32,281 nucleotides of DNA from Nautiliaceae bacterium (GTDB lineage Bacteria > Campylobacterota > Campylobacteria > Campylobacterales > Nautiliaceae), in contig JALVAK010000044.1 in the NCBI GenBank assembly GCA_027011225.1, positions 1 through 32,281 on the forward strand. The letters run 5' to 3'. A program made the position numbers and the translations under genes. Below the pieces are notes generated by a model. The model had not been told where the DNA came from. It was given only the letters and a program-made list of their open reading frames with translations, and searched no databases. Positions 18,862 through 28,293 of the stretch are shown here, piece after piece; position 1 is the first letter of the stretch; each line of letters opens with the position of its first letter.

Positions 18862-19337
18862 AGCATTTTTAACTGCTCTAGTTTTTCTCTAATTTTTTCT
18901 TCATTGAATGGCTTTACTATATAGCTATTAACCCCAGCTTGTACAGCTTTAAGCACTTCTGCTTTTCCACCCTCAGTAGTTACCATAATAATTTTAACAC
19001 CTTTTCCTTTTTTAATATCATAAATAAACTTGCTCATCTCTTTTACTTTACCATCTTTTCCTTTTATTTTTACTTTCTCATTTTTACTACCAATAACTCC
19101 TCTTGCAACCTCATCTGCTCTTACTGCTTTTAAAAAATCATATCCATTCATCTCTGGCATATTCCAATCAAGCAAAATTAAGTCTATATTATCTTTTTCT
19201 TTTTGCCATATCTCCCATGCTACTTTTCCATTTTCTGCTTCTAAAAAGTCATCTGGATTAAATTTTAGTTTTTTTAGAACATTTTTTATAATTCTTCTCA
19301 TGGTTGAAGAGTCATCTACAATTAAAATCTTACCCAT
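18858..19337 (-). CDS. cheY: CheY chemotaxis response regulator with a loop insertion
   Basis: This is a single receiver domain that, when phosphorylated by CheA, should bind the flagellar switch. It is close to Campylobacterota CheY: VDDSSTMRRIIKN at the N-terminus, phosphoacceptor Asp57 in LLDWNMPEMNG, Thr120 in MVTTEGGKAEV, and Lys142 in YIVKPF. The odd feature is size. The Asp-to-Thr distance is 63 residues instead of the 30 in E. coli CheY (Asp57-Thr87), while Thr-to-Lys (22) is unchanged. About 33 extra, Lys-rich residues therefore sit in the alpha3-beta4 loop (about 77-113). The protein has 159 residues rather than about 125-130. The start overlaps the hisA stop by one base. Confidence 0.92.
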   Translation of the reverse strand: MGKILIVDDSSTMRRIIKNVLKKLKFNPDDFLEAENGKVAWEIWQKEKDNIDLILLDWNMPEMNGYDFLKAVRADEVARGVIGSKNEKVKIKGKDGKVKEMSKFIYDIKKGKGVKIIMVTTEGGKAEVLKAVQAGVNSYIVKPFNEEKIREKLEQLKML

Positions 19338-20041
19338 TAGTAATCCTTTAAAATTTTTTCTAAATCAATTTTGCCCTCATAAAAAGCTTTACCAATGATT
19401 ACTCCATAAATTCCGTTTTCTTTTACTTTTTTTATATCTTCAACGCTTGCAACACCACCACTTGCAATAACAGGCTTTTTACTAGCATCTTGAATTTGCA
19501 AAATAAAATCTATATTAAGCCCGCTTAGTGTTCCATCTTTTGAAATATCTGTTGCAATTATACACTCTATTTTAGAATTTTCATACATTTTTGCAAGCTC
19601 TACAGCTTTAATACCTGCACTCTCTCCCCATCCATCAATAGCAACAAACCCATCTTTTGCATCAATTCCTACTGCTATAGGATATTTATCGGCAAGTTCT
19701 ATTACTTTTTGAGGCTCTTTAGCAGCAATACTTCCTAAAATCACTCTATTAATACCTAAATCTAAATACTTTTTTATTGTATCCTCATCTCTTATACCGC
19801 CACCTAATTGAATTTTTAAATTTGTATTCTCTCTAATTTTTTTGATTTGCTCTATATTTTTAGGCTCACCTGCAAATGCACCATTTAAATCTACAATATG
19901 AAGCCATCTAGCTCCCATTTCCTCAAATCTTTTTGCAAGCTCCCAAGGCTCATTACTATACACTTTTGCACTATCCATTATCCCTTTTGTAAGTCTTACA
20001 GCCTTGCCATCTTTTAAATCAATTGCTGGAAAAATTTCCAT
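19337..20041 (-). CDS. hisA: ProFAR isomerase HisA
   Basis: HisA carries out the Amadori rearrangement of ProFAR to PRFAR in histidine synthesis. It is a (beta/alpha)8 barrel with [15 protein letters not shown] holding catalytic Asp8, the phosphate-binding [26 protein letters not shown] with the second catalytic Asp near 127, [13 protein letters not shown], and [11 protein letters not shown]. At 234 residues the length is usual. It lies directly downstream of hisH with a 1-base gap; the product of HisA is the substrate of HisH-HisF. hisF and other his genes are not in the window. Confidence 0.97.
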   Translation of the reverse strand: MEIFPAIDLKDGKAVRLTKGIMDSAKVYSNEPWELAKRFEEMGARWLHIVDLNGAFAGEPKNIEQIKKIRENTNLKIQLGGGIRDEDTIKKYLDLGINRVILGSIAAKEPQKVIELADKYPIAVGIDAKDGFVAIDGWGESAGIKAVELAKMYENSKIECIIATDISKDGTLSGLNIDFILQIQDASKKPVIASGGVASVEDIKKVKENGIYGVIIGKAFYEGKIDLEKILKDY

Positions 20042-20042
20042 A

Positions 20043-20654
20043 TTATACTCCTATATTTACAAAATTTTCTAAAATTTTAAGACCTTCATTATGAGACTTT
20101 TCAGGATGAGGTTGAAATCCAAAAATATTATCTTTATTTACTGCGCTTACAAATTCATATCCATAAATCGTCTTACCAATTGCATATTTATCATCACAAA
20201 CAACATGCAAAGAGTGCACAAAATATAAATAAGGATTATTAAGCCCTTTAAAAAGAGGTGAATTATTGTTAAAAAGTTTATTCCATCCCATATGAGGAAT
20301 TTTTCTCTCTCCTAGCTTTTTTTTATCAAAATAAACAACCTCTCCTTCTATAAAGCCAAGACCTTCATGCTCTCCAAATTCCTCTGATTTTTCAAACAAA
20401 AGCTGCATTCCAAGACAAACACCAAGCAAAAATTTACCACTTTTTACAAAATCTTTAATAGCTTCATCCATACCAGTAGATTTTAAATGCTGCATTGCAT
20501 CACCAAATGCACCAACTCCAGGAAGAATTAATTTATCATAATTTTTAATTTTATCAGGGCTATTAACAATCTTAGCATTAGCTCCAATTTTATCAAAAGC
20601 ATTTTTAACACTTGCCAAATTCCCCATATTATAATCAACTATACCTATTTTCAT
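20043..20654 (-). CDS. hisH: Imidazole glycerol phosphate synthase glutaminase subunit HisH
   Basis: HisH hydrolyses glutamine and passes ammonia to HisF for imidazole ring formation in histidine synthesis. It is a class I amidotransferase with [16 protein letters not shown] at the N-terminus, [11 protein letters not shown], nucleophile Cys80 in [11 protein letters not shown], and the His-Glu pair in FQPHPEKS near residue 183. The length is 203 residues. It overlaps the upstream PDC-domain gene by 4 bases and is followed by hisA after 1 base. Its HisF partner must be encoded elsewhere. Confidence 0.97.
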   Translation of the reverse strand: MKIGIVDYNMGNLASVKNAFDKIGANAKIVNSPDKIKNYDKLILPGVGAFGDAMQHLKSTGMDEAIKDFVKSGKFLLGVCLGMQLLFEKSEEFGEHEGLGFIEGEVVYFDKKKLGERKIPHMGWNKLFNNNSPLFKGLNNPYLYFVHSLHVVCDDKYAIGKTIYGYEFVSAVNKDNIFGFQPHPEKSHNEGLKILENFVNIGV

Positions 20655-21547
20655 TTTATATCTTTCCCTACAGATTTCATATAATATGCAAGCCCAATTA
20701 AAAGTAAAGTTACAGCTCCAATTAATAATGAAGCATATATAAGCATTTTAGGGTCAATCATAGCAAACTTAAATACAAGCATTAGCCCTTCAATTGCTAA
20801 TGCAATTACAATACTTCCTAAAAATTTAATCATAGTTTTATGAATTGCAAATGGATGGTCTTCTTTCTCTCCTATGACTTCTTCAAAAAGTAAAGTCTTT
20901 ACTAAATCAAAAAGAGCAAGAGAGAGAGTAATTAAAATAGTAGATTCAAACATCTTTTTAACTTCAATGTTTGATAAGGTATACGTAAAAAACATTTTCA
21001 CACCATCAATAAAAAGCAATACACAAATTGCAAAAAGAGCTGCAGCAAAAATTCCATAAACTACTCTATTAAAAGTATAAGCCCAATTTTCACCTTTTTC
21101 TCTTTTTACAAATTTTAAAAGCTCATTTAAAGATATTTCAATAACTGCCACATAAAGCAATTCACCTTTATCATTAAAAATAGGCATAGCAGCACTTACT
21201 ACCATCTCTCCATCAAGCAAACTTGGATATGGGTCTGTTAAGATACATTTTCTCTCTTTAACTGCTTTATAAAAATATGTCCTATTTGCTTGATTATATT
21301 CTATTTTTACATCTTTAAGCTTTTCATTAAGAGTAATTATTTTACTAATCTGTTTACCTTGTGCATCTAAAATATAAGCTGCTCTTACTTGAGGAAGCTC
21401 ATGTACAATTCTCTCTAATCCTTCATAAACTACATCAATACTAATATTAGGAAGTCTATTTGGCAAATTTCTATGTAACAAATAACATAAATATGCTCTA
21501 GCCTCTTTTCTAATCTTTTGAAATTCTTGAATCTCTCTAATATGCAT
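20651..21547 (-). CDS. PDC sensor-domain membrane protein of unknown role
   Basis: The N-terminal half (about residues 1-155) reads as a PDC/Cache ligand-binding fold: AAYILDAQGKQIS, NRTYFYKAVKERK, LTDPYPSLLDGEMVVSAAMPIFNDKGELL. The C-terminal half has four predicted transmembrane helices at about 160-183, 197-215, 238-262 and 268-290. There is no signal peptide or helix before the PDC domain, so the domain should be cytoplasmic. That is unusual, because most PDC domains are extracytoplasmic and lie between two helices. No kinase, cyclase or methyl-accepting output domain is present. It overlaps hisH by 4 bases and maf by 11. The length is 298 residues. Similar PDC-domain proteins may exist in related vent bacteria, but I cannot confirm this. 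Confidence 0.75.
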   Translation of the reverse strand: MHIREIQEFQKIRKEARAYLCYLLHRNLPNRLPNISIDVVYEGLERIVHELPQVRAAYILDAQGKQISKIITLNEKLKDVKIEYNQANRTYFYKAVKERKCILTDPYPSLLDGEMVVSAAMPIFNDKGELLYVAVIEISLNELLKFVKREKGENWAYTFNRVVYGIFAAALFAICVLLFIDGVKMFFTYTLSNIEVKKMFESTILITLSLALFDLVKTLLFEEVIGEKEDHPFAIHKTMIKFLGSIVIALAIEGLMLVFKFAMIDPKMLIYASLLIGAVTLLLIGLAYYMKSVGKDIK

Positions 21548-22094
21548 ACTCTTCTCCTATTATTTTTAATAACTCTTCAATACAAAGCCCCATTGCAGTA
21601 GACTCATAACCTTTTACATTTTTTATATATTTTTTACAAAACCCCTCAACCATACAAGCTCCAGCTTTTCCAACCCACTCATTGCTATTTAAATAGTTTT
21701 CTAAATCTTTTTTTTCAAATTCCCTAAATTCATAAATAGTCTCATCAACTCTTCCAAAAACTTGCCCTTTAAATCTAACCCACATTGAAGTTATAATTTT
21801 TATCTTTTTTCCACTCTGAGCTAATAAAATTTGCTTTGCTTCTTCTTTATTTTTAGCTTTTCTTAAAATTTTTTCACCATCTGTTACAATAGTATCCGCT
21901 GTAACTATATCTTCATTTTTAAAACATTTCATACACTCTTTAAATTTTCCAAGACTTGCCAAAGTTACAAACTCATATGGCTCTTTACTTTTTATTTGCT
22001 CTTCATCAAAATTACAAGATTTTTGAATAAATTTTATTTTAGCTTTTCTTAAAAGTTCTGCTCTTGTATTAGAAGAGCTGCATAAAATCAACAT
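21537..22094 (-). CDS. maf: Maf-family nucleoside triphosphate pyrophosphatase
   Basis: Maf proteins hydrolyse non-canonical or specific nucleoside triphosphates to monophosphates; some affect septum formation. The 185-residue protein has the phosphate-loop-like SSSNTRAELL near its start, where the family usually has SxSPRR, and TADTIV in the middle. YLNSNEWVGKAGAC and VKGYESTAMGLCIEEL are in the C-terminal part, matching the family YxxTGEPxxKAGxY and GxxxxVxGLP positions with substitutions. The divergent motifs leave substrate preference open. The gene overlaps the PDC protein by 11 bases. The proximity of alaS, maf and a PBP gene is also what I recall from Campylobacter. Confidence 0.85.
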   Translation of the reverse strand: MLILCSSSNTRAELLRKAKIKFIQKSCNFDEEQIKSKEPYEFVTLASLGKFKECMKCFKNEDIVTADTIVTDGEKILRKAKNKEEAKQILLAQSGKKIKIITSMWVRFKGQVFGRVDETIYEFREFEKKDLENYLNSNEWVGKAGACMVEGFCKKYIKNVKGYESTAMGLCIEELLKIIGEEYAY

Positions 22095-22129
22095 TGAAAC
22101 CCTTAGAGATTTTTTATAATTGTAACAAA

Positions 22130-23974
22130 TTAATATTTAAAAATATATTCAAAAATATTTTTACCATTTTCAGAAATAACTTTATACTCAATATTATATT
22201 TTTCACAAATATTTTTAACAATATTAAGACCTATTCCAAGACCTCTTTTATGTACATATTCTCTATAATTTTTTTCAAAAATCTTCTTAGGATTTCGAAT
22301 TTTTTCTCCAAACGACTCTACCCTTAATACAAATCCATCATCTAATTTTTTTAATACTATTTTTATCTCTTTATTTTTAGAATAATCTATTGCATTAGAA
22401 ATATTATTATCAATAAGCCTCTCAAGCTCTACCTTATTTATATCAAAAAATATATCTTCATCAATATCAGATACTAAAACTTTATTTCTAGCTTTTGCAA
22501 GAGGCATAAAAAAATTTACTCTTTGCCTTGCAATTTCTGAAACATTTAATTTAACTGGCTTATATTCTATTGCATTTTGAGCAGCTAAATATGAAAGGTC
22601 TTCATATGAATTTGTAAGCATTGCAATTGCCGCTTCAATTTCGTTTAATATATATTCAAGATTCTTATCTTTTAATTGCATTTTTAAAAAATCACTATTT
22701 AAAGTAATTACACTAAGAGGCGTTTTTAACTGATGAACTGTATCTACAATAAATCTTTTATTCTCCATCAATAATTGTTGATTTTTTTCTATTTCTTGAT
22801 TTAATTTTTCTCTATATTCATTATAAGTTTTAACTAATTCATCAAATTCTTTTATAAAATAATTTGTCTTTTCAATTGGCATATTTTGCTTCATATGCTC
22901 AACAAGTATGCTTAATTGACGAGTGATATAATAAATAACAAATTTGACTAAAATAGCTAAAATGATTAAAGATAAAATCATTACTAAAAATCTATTTCTA
23001 ATTGCCTCTATATCTTTTTCTAAAATATAAGTAGAATATTCGCTTTTGATAATTAGCCTATTAGAAAAATTCTTAAAAAAGCCCTCTATTAAACTATAAG
23101 TAACAAATTCATGATTATTTAAATCTAACTTACTTATCCTATCGCCACTAACATGGAAAAAATTAATTACTCTTTTGCCTAAAACTTCTAATGAAAGATT
23201 TTTATCTACTTTTTTATTCATATCATTTAAAAATTGATAAAAAATATTAGTACTTTCTTTTATAACTTCTTCTATCTGTTTTTTATATTGATGACGTTTT
23301 TTTAGATTGATAGGATATATAAAATATTTATCCATAAAATATAGCTTAATTTCTCTTAAATCCCTAAATTTATTTAAAAATTCATAATATGCTTCTTTTA
23401 ATTTTGGATATATATCTACCACATAAGCTAATTGTAAAATATATTTTTTATCAGGAGAGCGAATCAAAAAATATTGGTTAAGACTAAAAGAGGAATAATC
23501 AAATATTAAATAAGATATATTAATTTTTTGCTTTCCATTAAAAATATCATCAAAAATTTTTTTATACTTTTTAAACTTGCCTAAATTAAGCCCTAAATCA
23601 GGTTTATAAGAAGCTTTTATGATTTTACCATTTTTATCAATTACAAATACTTCATATTTTCCAATTTTAATGCTCTTATTTAAAATATTTGCTATTTTAT
23701 TAGCATCAAATTTATCTATGCCATTATACATCAGATATAAAGTATTTAGCGCTTTTAAGTTTTCATCTAATTTACTCTTAAAAATTAACTCAATATTATC
23801 TAATATAGATTTAAATTTACTCTCAATTTGTAAAGATTTAGCATACTCTTCACTTTTATATTTATCAATTAAATTTTTTTTGCTGTATGTATATTGCAAA
23901 TAAAGTAAAATAGTAACAATAGCTATAATAAAAAGAATCAAAAAATCTTTTTGAAGCCTAATCTTCCACTTCAA
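22130..23974 (-). CDS. Membrane sensor histidine kinase
   Basis: This is a 614-residue two-component kinase. A first helix (about residues 10-29) and a second (about 330-350) enclose a sensor region of roughly 300 residues, large enough for a double Cache/PDC-type fold (VFVIDKNGKIIKASYKPDLG). A linker leads to the H-box, with phosphoacceptor His414 in VHQLKTPLSVI. The ATPase domain has an N-box (NNISNAIDYSKN) and a G-box (RGLGIGLNIV). The frame opens with TTG, overlapping the regulator gene by 17 bases, with AGGG 6 bases upstream and no alternative ATG for about 80 codons. The ligand is unknown; partner is the adjacent OmpR-type regulator. Confidence 0.9.
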   Translation of the reverse strand: MKWKIRLQKDFLILFIIAIVTILLYLQYTYSKKNLIDKYKSEEYAKSLQIESKFKSILDNIELIFKSKLDENLKALNTLYLMYNGIDKFDANKIANILNKSIKIGKYEVFVIDKNGKIIKASYKPDLGLNLGKFKKYKKIFDDIFNGKQKINISYLIFDYSSFSLNQYFLIRSPDKKYILQLAYVVDIYPKLKEAYYEFLNKFRDLREIKLYFMDKYFIYPINLKKRHQYKKQIEEVIKESTNIFYQFLNDMNKKVDKNLSLEVLGKRVINFFHVSGDRISKLDLNNHEFVTYSLIEGFFKNFSNRLIIKSEYSTYILEKDIEAIRNRFLVMILSLIILAILVKFVIYYITRQLSILVEHMKQNMPIEKTNYFIKEFDELVKTYNEYREKLNQEIEKNQQLLMENKRFIVDTVHQLKTPLSVITLNSDFLKMQLKDKNLEYILNEIEAAIAMLTNSYEDLSYLAAQNAIEYKPVKLNVSEIARQRVNFFMPLAKARNKVLVSDIDEDIFFDINKVELERLIDNNISNAIDYSKNKEIKIVLKKLDDGFVLRVESFGEKIRNPKKIFEKNYREYVHKRGLGIGLNIVKNICEKYNIEYKVISENGKNIFEYIFKY

Positions 23975-24605
23975 ACCTATAACCTATCCCTACAACTGTT
24001 TTAATATAATCTTTTTCAAATTTTTTCCTAAGCTCATTTACAAGCTGGCGCAAAGGATAATTGTCTTTTTTTTCGCCTTCCCATACATAATCTATAATTT
24101 TTTGATTATAAACTGTCCTATTTGCATTTTTTAATAAAATATTTAAAAGTCTTTTTTCTTTTTTTCTAAGAGGTATTCTCTTACCATTTTTAAATAATTC
24201 ATTATCTTCAAATCTAAATTCATATTCATCAAAAGTAAAAGATTTCTCTTTATTTAAAAGATGTTTGATTCTAACTTCAAGCTCTGTAATATGAAAAGGC
24301 TTTTTAATATAATCATCACATCCATACTCATAAGCCTTTTCAAAATAATATTCATCAACGCTTGCAGTAATCATAATAATAAATCCATCATCATATAATT
24401 CTCTTATATACTTTACTAATTCAAGCCCAGAAATGTTTGGGATATTAATATCGATTAAATATAAATCAAAAGCTCTTTCTTTAATCTTATCAACTGCTTT
24501 TAATCCATCATCAACTAATTCTACATCAAAACCTTTTGTTTCAAGAATTCTTTTAATAATTTTTGCAAGTTGCAAATCATCTTCTACCAATAAAACTGAT
24601 ATCAT
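23958..24605 (-). CDS. OmpR/PhoB-family response regulator
   Basis: The 215-residue DNA-binding regulator has a receiver domain at residues 1-115: acidic pocket VEDD at 7-10, phosphoacceptor Asp52 in LIDINIP, Thr80, and Lys102 in KKPF. A winged-helix effector domain follows at about 125-213 (LRKKEKRLLNILLKNANRTV, RQLVNELRKKFEKDYIKTVVGIGYRFE). It lies upstream of, and overlaps, the histidine kinase gene, so the two form a system. GAGGTG precedes the ATG. A -10 box and a tandem ATGTwAAA repeat upstream suggest its own promoter and possible autoregulation. The target genes are unknown. Confidence 0.93.
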   Translation of the reverse strand: MISVLLVEDDLQLAKIIKRILETKGFDVELVDDGLKAVDKIKERAFDLYLIDINIPNISGLELVKYIRELYDDGFIIMITASVDEYYFEKAYEYGCDDYIKKPFHITELEVRIKHLLNKEKSFTFDEYEFRFEDNELFKNGKRIPLRKKEKRLLNILLKNANRTVYNQKIIDYVWEGEKKDNYPLRQLVNELRKKFEKDYIKTVVGIGYRFEVED

Positions 24606-24624
24606 CTCACCTCTTTTTACTGCT

Positions 24625-24657
24625 ATTATATAAAAACGATGTTAAATTAATGTAAAA
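24625..24657 (-). promoter_or_regulatory. Putative promoter and tandem operator of the two-component operon
   Basis: On the minus strand TATAAT (24630-24625) lies 20 bases before the regulator ATG. Where a -35 box would sit there are two direct copies of an 8-base motif, written on the plus strand as ATGTTAAA (24639-24646) and ATGTAAAA (24650-24657), 11 bases apart start to start. That spacing is typical of OmpR/PhoB half-sites. The second copy overlaps the alaS stop codon, so coding constraint could explain part of it. Confidence 0.4.
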
Positions 24658-27184
24658 ATTTCTCTTTTGCTTTTTTTATTAATTCATCAATTTTACTTGC
24701 ATCTTTTCCGCCACCTTGAGCAAAATCACTCTTTCCGCCACCTTTTCCACCAACAATTGGTGCAAATTCTTTAATAATTTCACCTGCTTTTATTTCTGGC
24801 ACCTTACTTACTGCTACAATTTGAACTTTTCCTTTATTCTCACCTACAAGTAGTGCTACTAAATTATCAATTCTGCCTTTTAAATCAGTTGCAATCTCTC
24901 TTAAGTTTGCATTATCAATTCTCTCAATTACAAAATTAATTCCGTTTTTCTGAGTAGGCTTAATCTCTTTAACAGCTGCTTTTTGAAGATTTTTAATCTC
25001 TTCTTTTAATTTTTTAATCTCTTCTTTTTGTCTAGCAATAAACTCTTTTACATCTTTTGCTTTATTTTCCGCTTTAATCTCTTCTACTAAATTAATATGC
25101 TCTTTTGCAAAGTTATATGCACTAAGCCCTGCTACCGCTTCAATTCTCCTAACTCCAGCACTTACACCGCTTTCTTTTGTAATATAAAAACTTCCAATTT
25201 CAGCTGTATTTTTCACATGTGTTCCACCACAAAGCTCAACACTAAAATCACCAAATTCAACAACTCTTACAACATCTCCATACTTTTCACCAAAAAGTGC
25301 CATAGCTCCTTTAGATTTTGCTTCATCTATACTCATCTCTTGCGTTTTACCTTCAATTCCTCTAGCAATCACATTATTTACCATATCTTGAATTTTTTCT
25401 ATCTCTTCTTTAGTTAAAGCTTTTGGATGAGTAAAGTCAAATCTAAGTCTATTAGCTTCTACTAAAGAGCCAGCCTGAGTTACATGCTCTCCTAAAACTT
25501 TTCTAAGAGCTGAGTGAAGCAAGTGAGTAGCTGAGTGGTGTTTTGCAATTTCTCTTCTACTTTCATCAACAATTGCCTCAACCTCATCGCCTTTTTTTAA
25601 CTTAGCATCAACTACTTTTGATAAATTTCTCTCATCAAATTTTTGAGTATCAACTACTTTTGCACAAACTTCATCCCCACACTTAATAATTCCCTTATCT
25701 CCTATCTGACCTCCACTCTCAGCATAAAATGGAGTAACTTCTAGCATTACCCAACCAGTGCCGTTTAATTCATTTACTTCATTTAAATCTTCATCAAAAA
25801 GAGCTTTTACTTTTGTTTTTACTTTAGTTTTTTCATAGCCTACAAATTTATTTGGCTCATATTTTTCAAGGTCTTTTAGATTTATTTTTTTATCTCCGCT
25901 ACCTTTCCAATTTGCTCTAGCCCTTTGTTTTTGCTCTTGCATTAATTTATTAAATGCTTCAATATCTACTTTTTTTCCTGCTTCTCTTAACATATCTTCA
26001 GTCAAATCAAGAGGAAATCCATATGTATCATAAAGTTTAAATGCCACTTCTCCGCTAAAAATATCACCTGTAGTTTTAGCAAGTTCCTCTTTAAATAGAG
26101 CCATTCCTTTATCAATTGTTTCAAAAAATCTCTCTTCTTCTAATTTCATAGCTTCTTTAATAGCTTCTTTTTTCTCAATTAACTGAGGATAATGACCTCC
26201 CATTTGATTAGCCAAAGTATCAACTATTTTATACATAAAAGGGCTTCTTTGACCAAGAAGATACCCGTGTCTAACTCCACGTCTAAGAATTCTTCTTAAA
26301 ACATAACCTCTACCCTCTCTATCAAATCTAACACCCTCAGCTAGCAAGAAACTAACTGCTCTGATATGGTCAGCTATAACCCTGTGAGATGCTCCTCTTT
26401 TATCACTAAAATACTCTTTTCCTGTAATTTCTACTACTTTTTGAATTAATGGTCTAAAAATTGATGTTTCATAATTACTTTTTACACCCTCTTTAATTGC
26501 CGTAATTCTCTCTAATCCCATACCTGTATCAATACTTGGTTTTGGAAGAGGAGTTAGATTACCTTTTTCGTCTCTATTGTATTGCATAAATACTAAATTC
26601 CAAATTTCAAGAAATCTATCCCCTTCACCTCCTAAATAATCTTCAGGCGAATTAAACTCTTCTCCTTGGTCATAATGAATTTCACTACATGGACCACAAG
26701 GACCTGTATCTCCCATTTGCCAGAAGTTATCTTTATCTCCCATTTTTACTATGCGCTCTTTTGGTACATACTTCTCCCAAATTTTGCCCGCTTCATCATC
26801 ACTTTCGTGAATTGTAATCCAAAGCCTCTCTTTAGGTAGTTTAAGTACTTCTGTTACAAACTCCCAAGCATAAGCAATAGCCTCTTCTTTAAAATAATCC
26901 CCAAAAGAAAAATTCCCAAGCATTTCAAAAAGTGTATGATGGCGATTTGTATAACCTACATTTTCTAAATCATTATGCTTTCCCCCTGCTCTCATACATA
27001 ATTGCGCTGAAGTTGCTCTTGGTGGATTAGGTGGCTCTTTTTCACCAGTAAAAATTGGCTTAAATGGCACCATACCAGCATTTGTAAAAAGCAAAGTAGG
27101 GTCATCTGGCACAAGAGGAGCTGAAGGGTAAACTTTATGCCCTTTTTTAGCAAAAAAATCTAAAAACTCTTTTCTAATATCCAT
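24647..27184 (-). CDS. alaS: Alanyl-tRNA synthetase
   Basis: AlaRS charges tRNA-Ala and edits mischarged Ser and Gly. The class II catalytic core at the N-terminus contains [17 protein letters not shown] and [16 protein letters not shown]. The editing domain has the zinc-type HHSATHLLH and CGGTHV motifs. A coiled coil (about residues 715-745) leads to the C-terminal DHHA1-type domain, with [15 protein letters not shown] near the end. At 845 residues it is slightly shorter than the roughly 875 of E. coli but complete. It is the first gene of the long minus-strand array and diverges from the bioF-like gene across 50 bases holding TAAAAT-type -10 candidates for both directions. Confidence 0.98.
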   Translation of the reverse strand: MDIRKEFLDFFAKKGHKVYPSAPLVPDDPTLLFTNAGMVPFKPIFTGEKEPPNPPRATSAQLCMRAGGKHNDLENVGYTNRHHTLFEMLGNFSFGDYFKEEAIAYAWEFVTEVLKLPKERLWITIHESDDEAGKIWEKYVPKERIVKMGDKDNFWQMGDTGPCGPCSEIHYDQGEEFNSPEDYLGGEGDRFLEIWNLVFMQYNRDEKGNLTPLPKPSIDTGMGLERITAIKEGVKSNYETSIFRPLIQKVVEITGKEYFSDKRGASHRVIADHIRAVSFLLAEGVRFDREGRGYVLRRILRRGVRHGYLLGQRSPFMYKIVDTLANQMGGHYPQLIEKKEAIKEAMKLEEERFFETIDKGMALFKEELAKTTGDIFSGEVAFKLYDTYGFPLDLTEDMLREAGKKVDIEAFNKLMQEQKQRARANWKGSGDKKINLKDLEKYEPNKFVGYEKTKVKTKVKALFDEDLNEVNELNGTGWVMLEVTPFYAESGGQIGDKGIIKCGDEVCAKVVDTQKFDERNLSKVVDAKLKKGDEVEAIVDESRREIAKHHSATHLLHSALRKVLGEHVTQAGSLVEANRLRFDFTHPKALTKEEIEKIQDMVNNVIARGIEGKTQEMSIDEAKSKGAMALFGEKYGDVVRVVEFGDFSVELCGGTHVKNTAEIGSFYITKESGVSAGVRRIEAVAGLSAYNFAKEHINLVEEIKAENKAKDVKEFIARQKEEIKKLKEEIKNLQKAAVKEIKPTQKNGINFVIERIDNANLREIATDLKGRIDNLVALLVGENKGKVQIVAVSKVPEIKAGEIIKEFAPIVGGKGGGKSDFAQGGGKDASKIDELIKKAKEKFLH

Positions 27185-27234
27185 AAATTACCTTTTTTGA
27201 TAAAATTTTAACATAATTAGCTATAAGGAAATAA

Positions 27235-28293
27235 ATGTATGAAAAAGAACTTCTAATTTTAGAAAAAAAAGATAGGCTAAGAGAGAAAAAAATATACAAA
27301 AATATAATTGATTTAGCAAGTAATGATTATCTATGTCTAGCAGAAAACAGACATATAAGAAAAAAGGCATTCAAAAAAGCTCTAAAATTACGCTCTCACA
27401 GCGCAAAAGCATCACTTTTGGTAAATGGATATACTAAAATCCATAAAGAATTTGAAGAATATTTATGCAAACTTAATAATTTTGAGGATGGAGTTATTGT
27501 AGGCAGCGGATTTTTAGCAAATTTAGCATTATTTGAGCTAGTTAGAAAAAAAGATTTAGCATTAATTGATGAAGAATATCATGCAAGCGGAATAGTTGGT
27601 AGCAAATTAACTCAAGGAGAAGTTAGATTTTTTAAACACAATGATTTAGAAGATTTGAAAGAAAAAAGCAAAGATTATAAAAATTTTAATAGAGTTTTTG
27701 TGTTTACTGAGGGGATTTTTTCTATGATGGGAGATAAAGTTAAAAAAGAAATTACCGACTATGCACAGCAAATTGGAACTTTAATAATTGATGAAGCTCA
27801 TAGTGTAGGAGTATGTGGCAATAGACTTCTTGGAATCACAGATGAATATAATTTAAATCCTAAAAAAACTATAAAAATGGGAACACTTGGAAAAGCTCTT
27901 GGAAGTTATGGAGCATATATTCTAGCAAATGAAGATATAATAAAATTTTTAATAAATAAGGCTAAAAGTATTATTTATACAACTGCTCTAAATCCTATAG
28001 ATATTTTACTAAGCTTTTATGGGCTAAAAGAGATACAAAATAATTTAAAGCATTATAAAAGCAAAATTAATAATAAAATGATAAAATTCAACACCCAAAG
28101 TTTAATTAAAATAGTACCTGCTAAAGATAATAAAGAAGTATTAAAAAAACAACAAGATTTATTACAAAAAGGAATTTTAATAGGAGCTATAAGACCTCCT
28201 AGCGTAAAAACACCGATTTTTAGAATAATTTTGAGAACATGTATTGATGATAAAATCATACAAAAAACACTAAATTTTTTGGAGAGTAAATGA
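27235..28293 (+). CDS. bioF: Alpha-oxoamine synthase, probably 8-amino-7-oxononanoate synthase
   Basis: This PLP enzyme of the fold-type I alpha-oxoamine synthase family would condense an amino acid with an acyl-CoA; BioF uses alanine and pimeloyl thioester in biotin synthesis. Visible features are ASNDYLCLAENRHI near the start, the Asp-His pair in IDEAHSVGVCG, and the PLP Lys220 in MGTLGKALGSYGAYI. It has 352 residues, about 30 fewer than E. coli BioF, mainly at the N-terminus. AAGGA lies 6 bases before the ATG, so this start looks real. No other bio gene is adjacent; it overlaps pbpA by 4 bases. Another alpha-oxoamine synthase, such as a Kbl-type enzyme, is possible. Confidence 0.75.
   Translation: MYEKELLILEKKDRLREKKIYKNIIDLASNDYLCLAENRHIRKKAFKKALKLRSHSAKASLLVNGYTKIHKEFEEYLCKLNNFEDGVIVGSGFLANLALFELVRKKDLALIDEEYHASGIVGSKLTQGEVRFFKHNDLEDLKEKSKDYKNFNRVFVFTEGIFSMMGDKVKKEITDYAQQIGTLIIDEAHSVGVCGNRLLGITDEYNLNPKKTIKMGTLGKALGSYGAYILANEDIIKFLINKAKSIIYTTALNPIDILLSFYGLKEIQNNLKHYKSKINNKMIKFNTQSLIKIVPAKDNKEVLKKQQDLLQKGILIGAIRPPSVKTPIFRIILRTCIDDKIIQKTLNFLESK

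Noticed and set aside
28053-28259. Minus-strand frame inside the bioF-like gene
   Set aside because: It is antisense to the conserved C-terminal part of the PLP enzyme, with no recognisable motif and no ribosome site.
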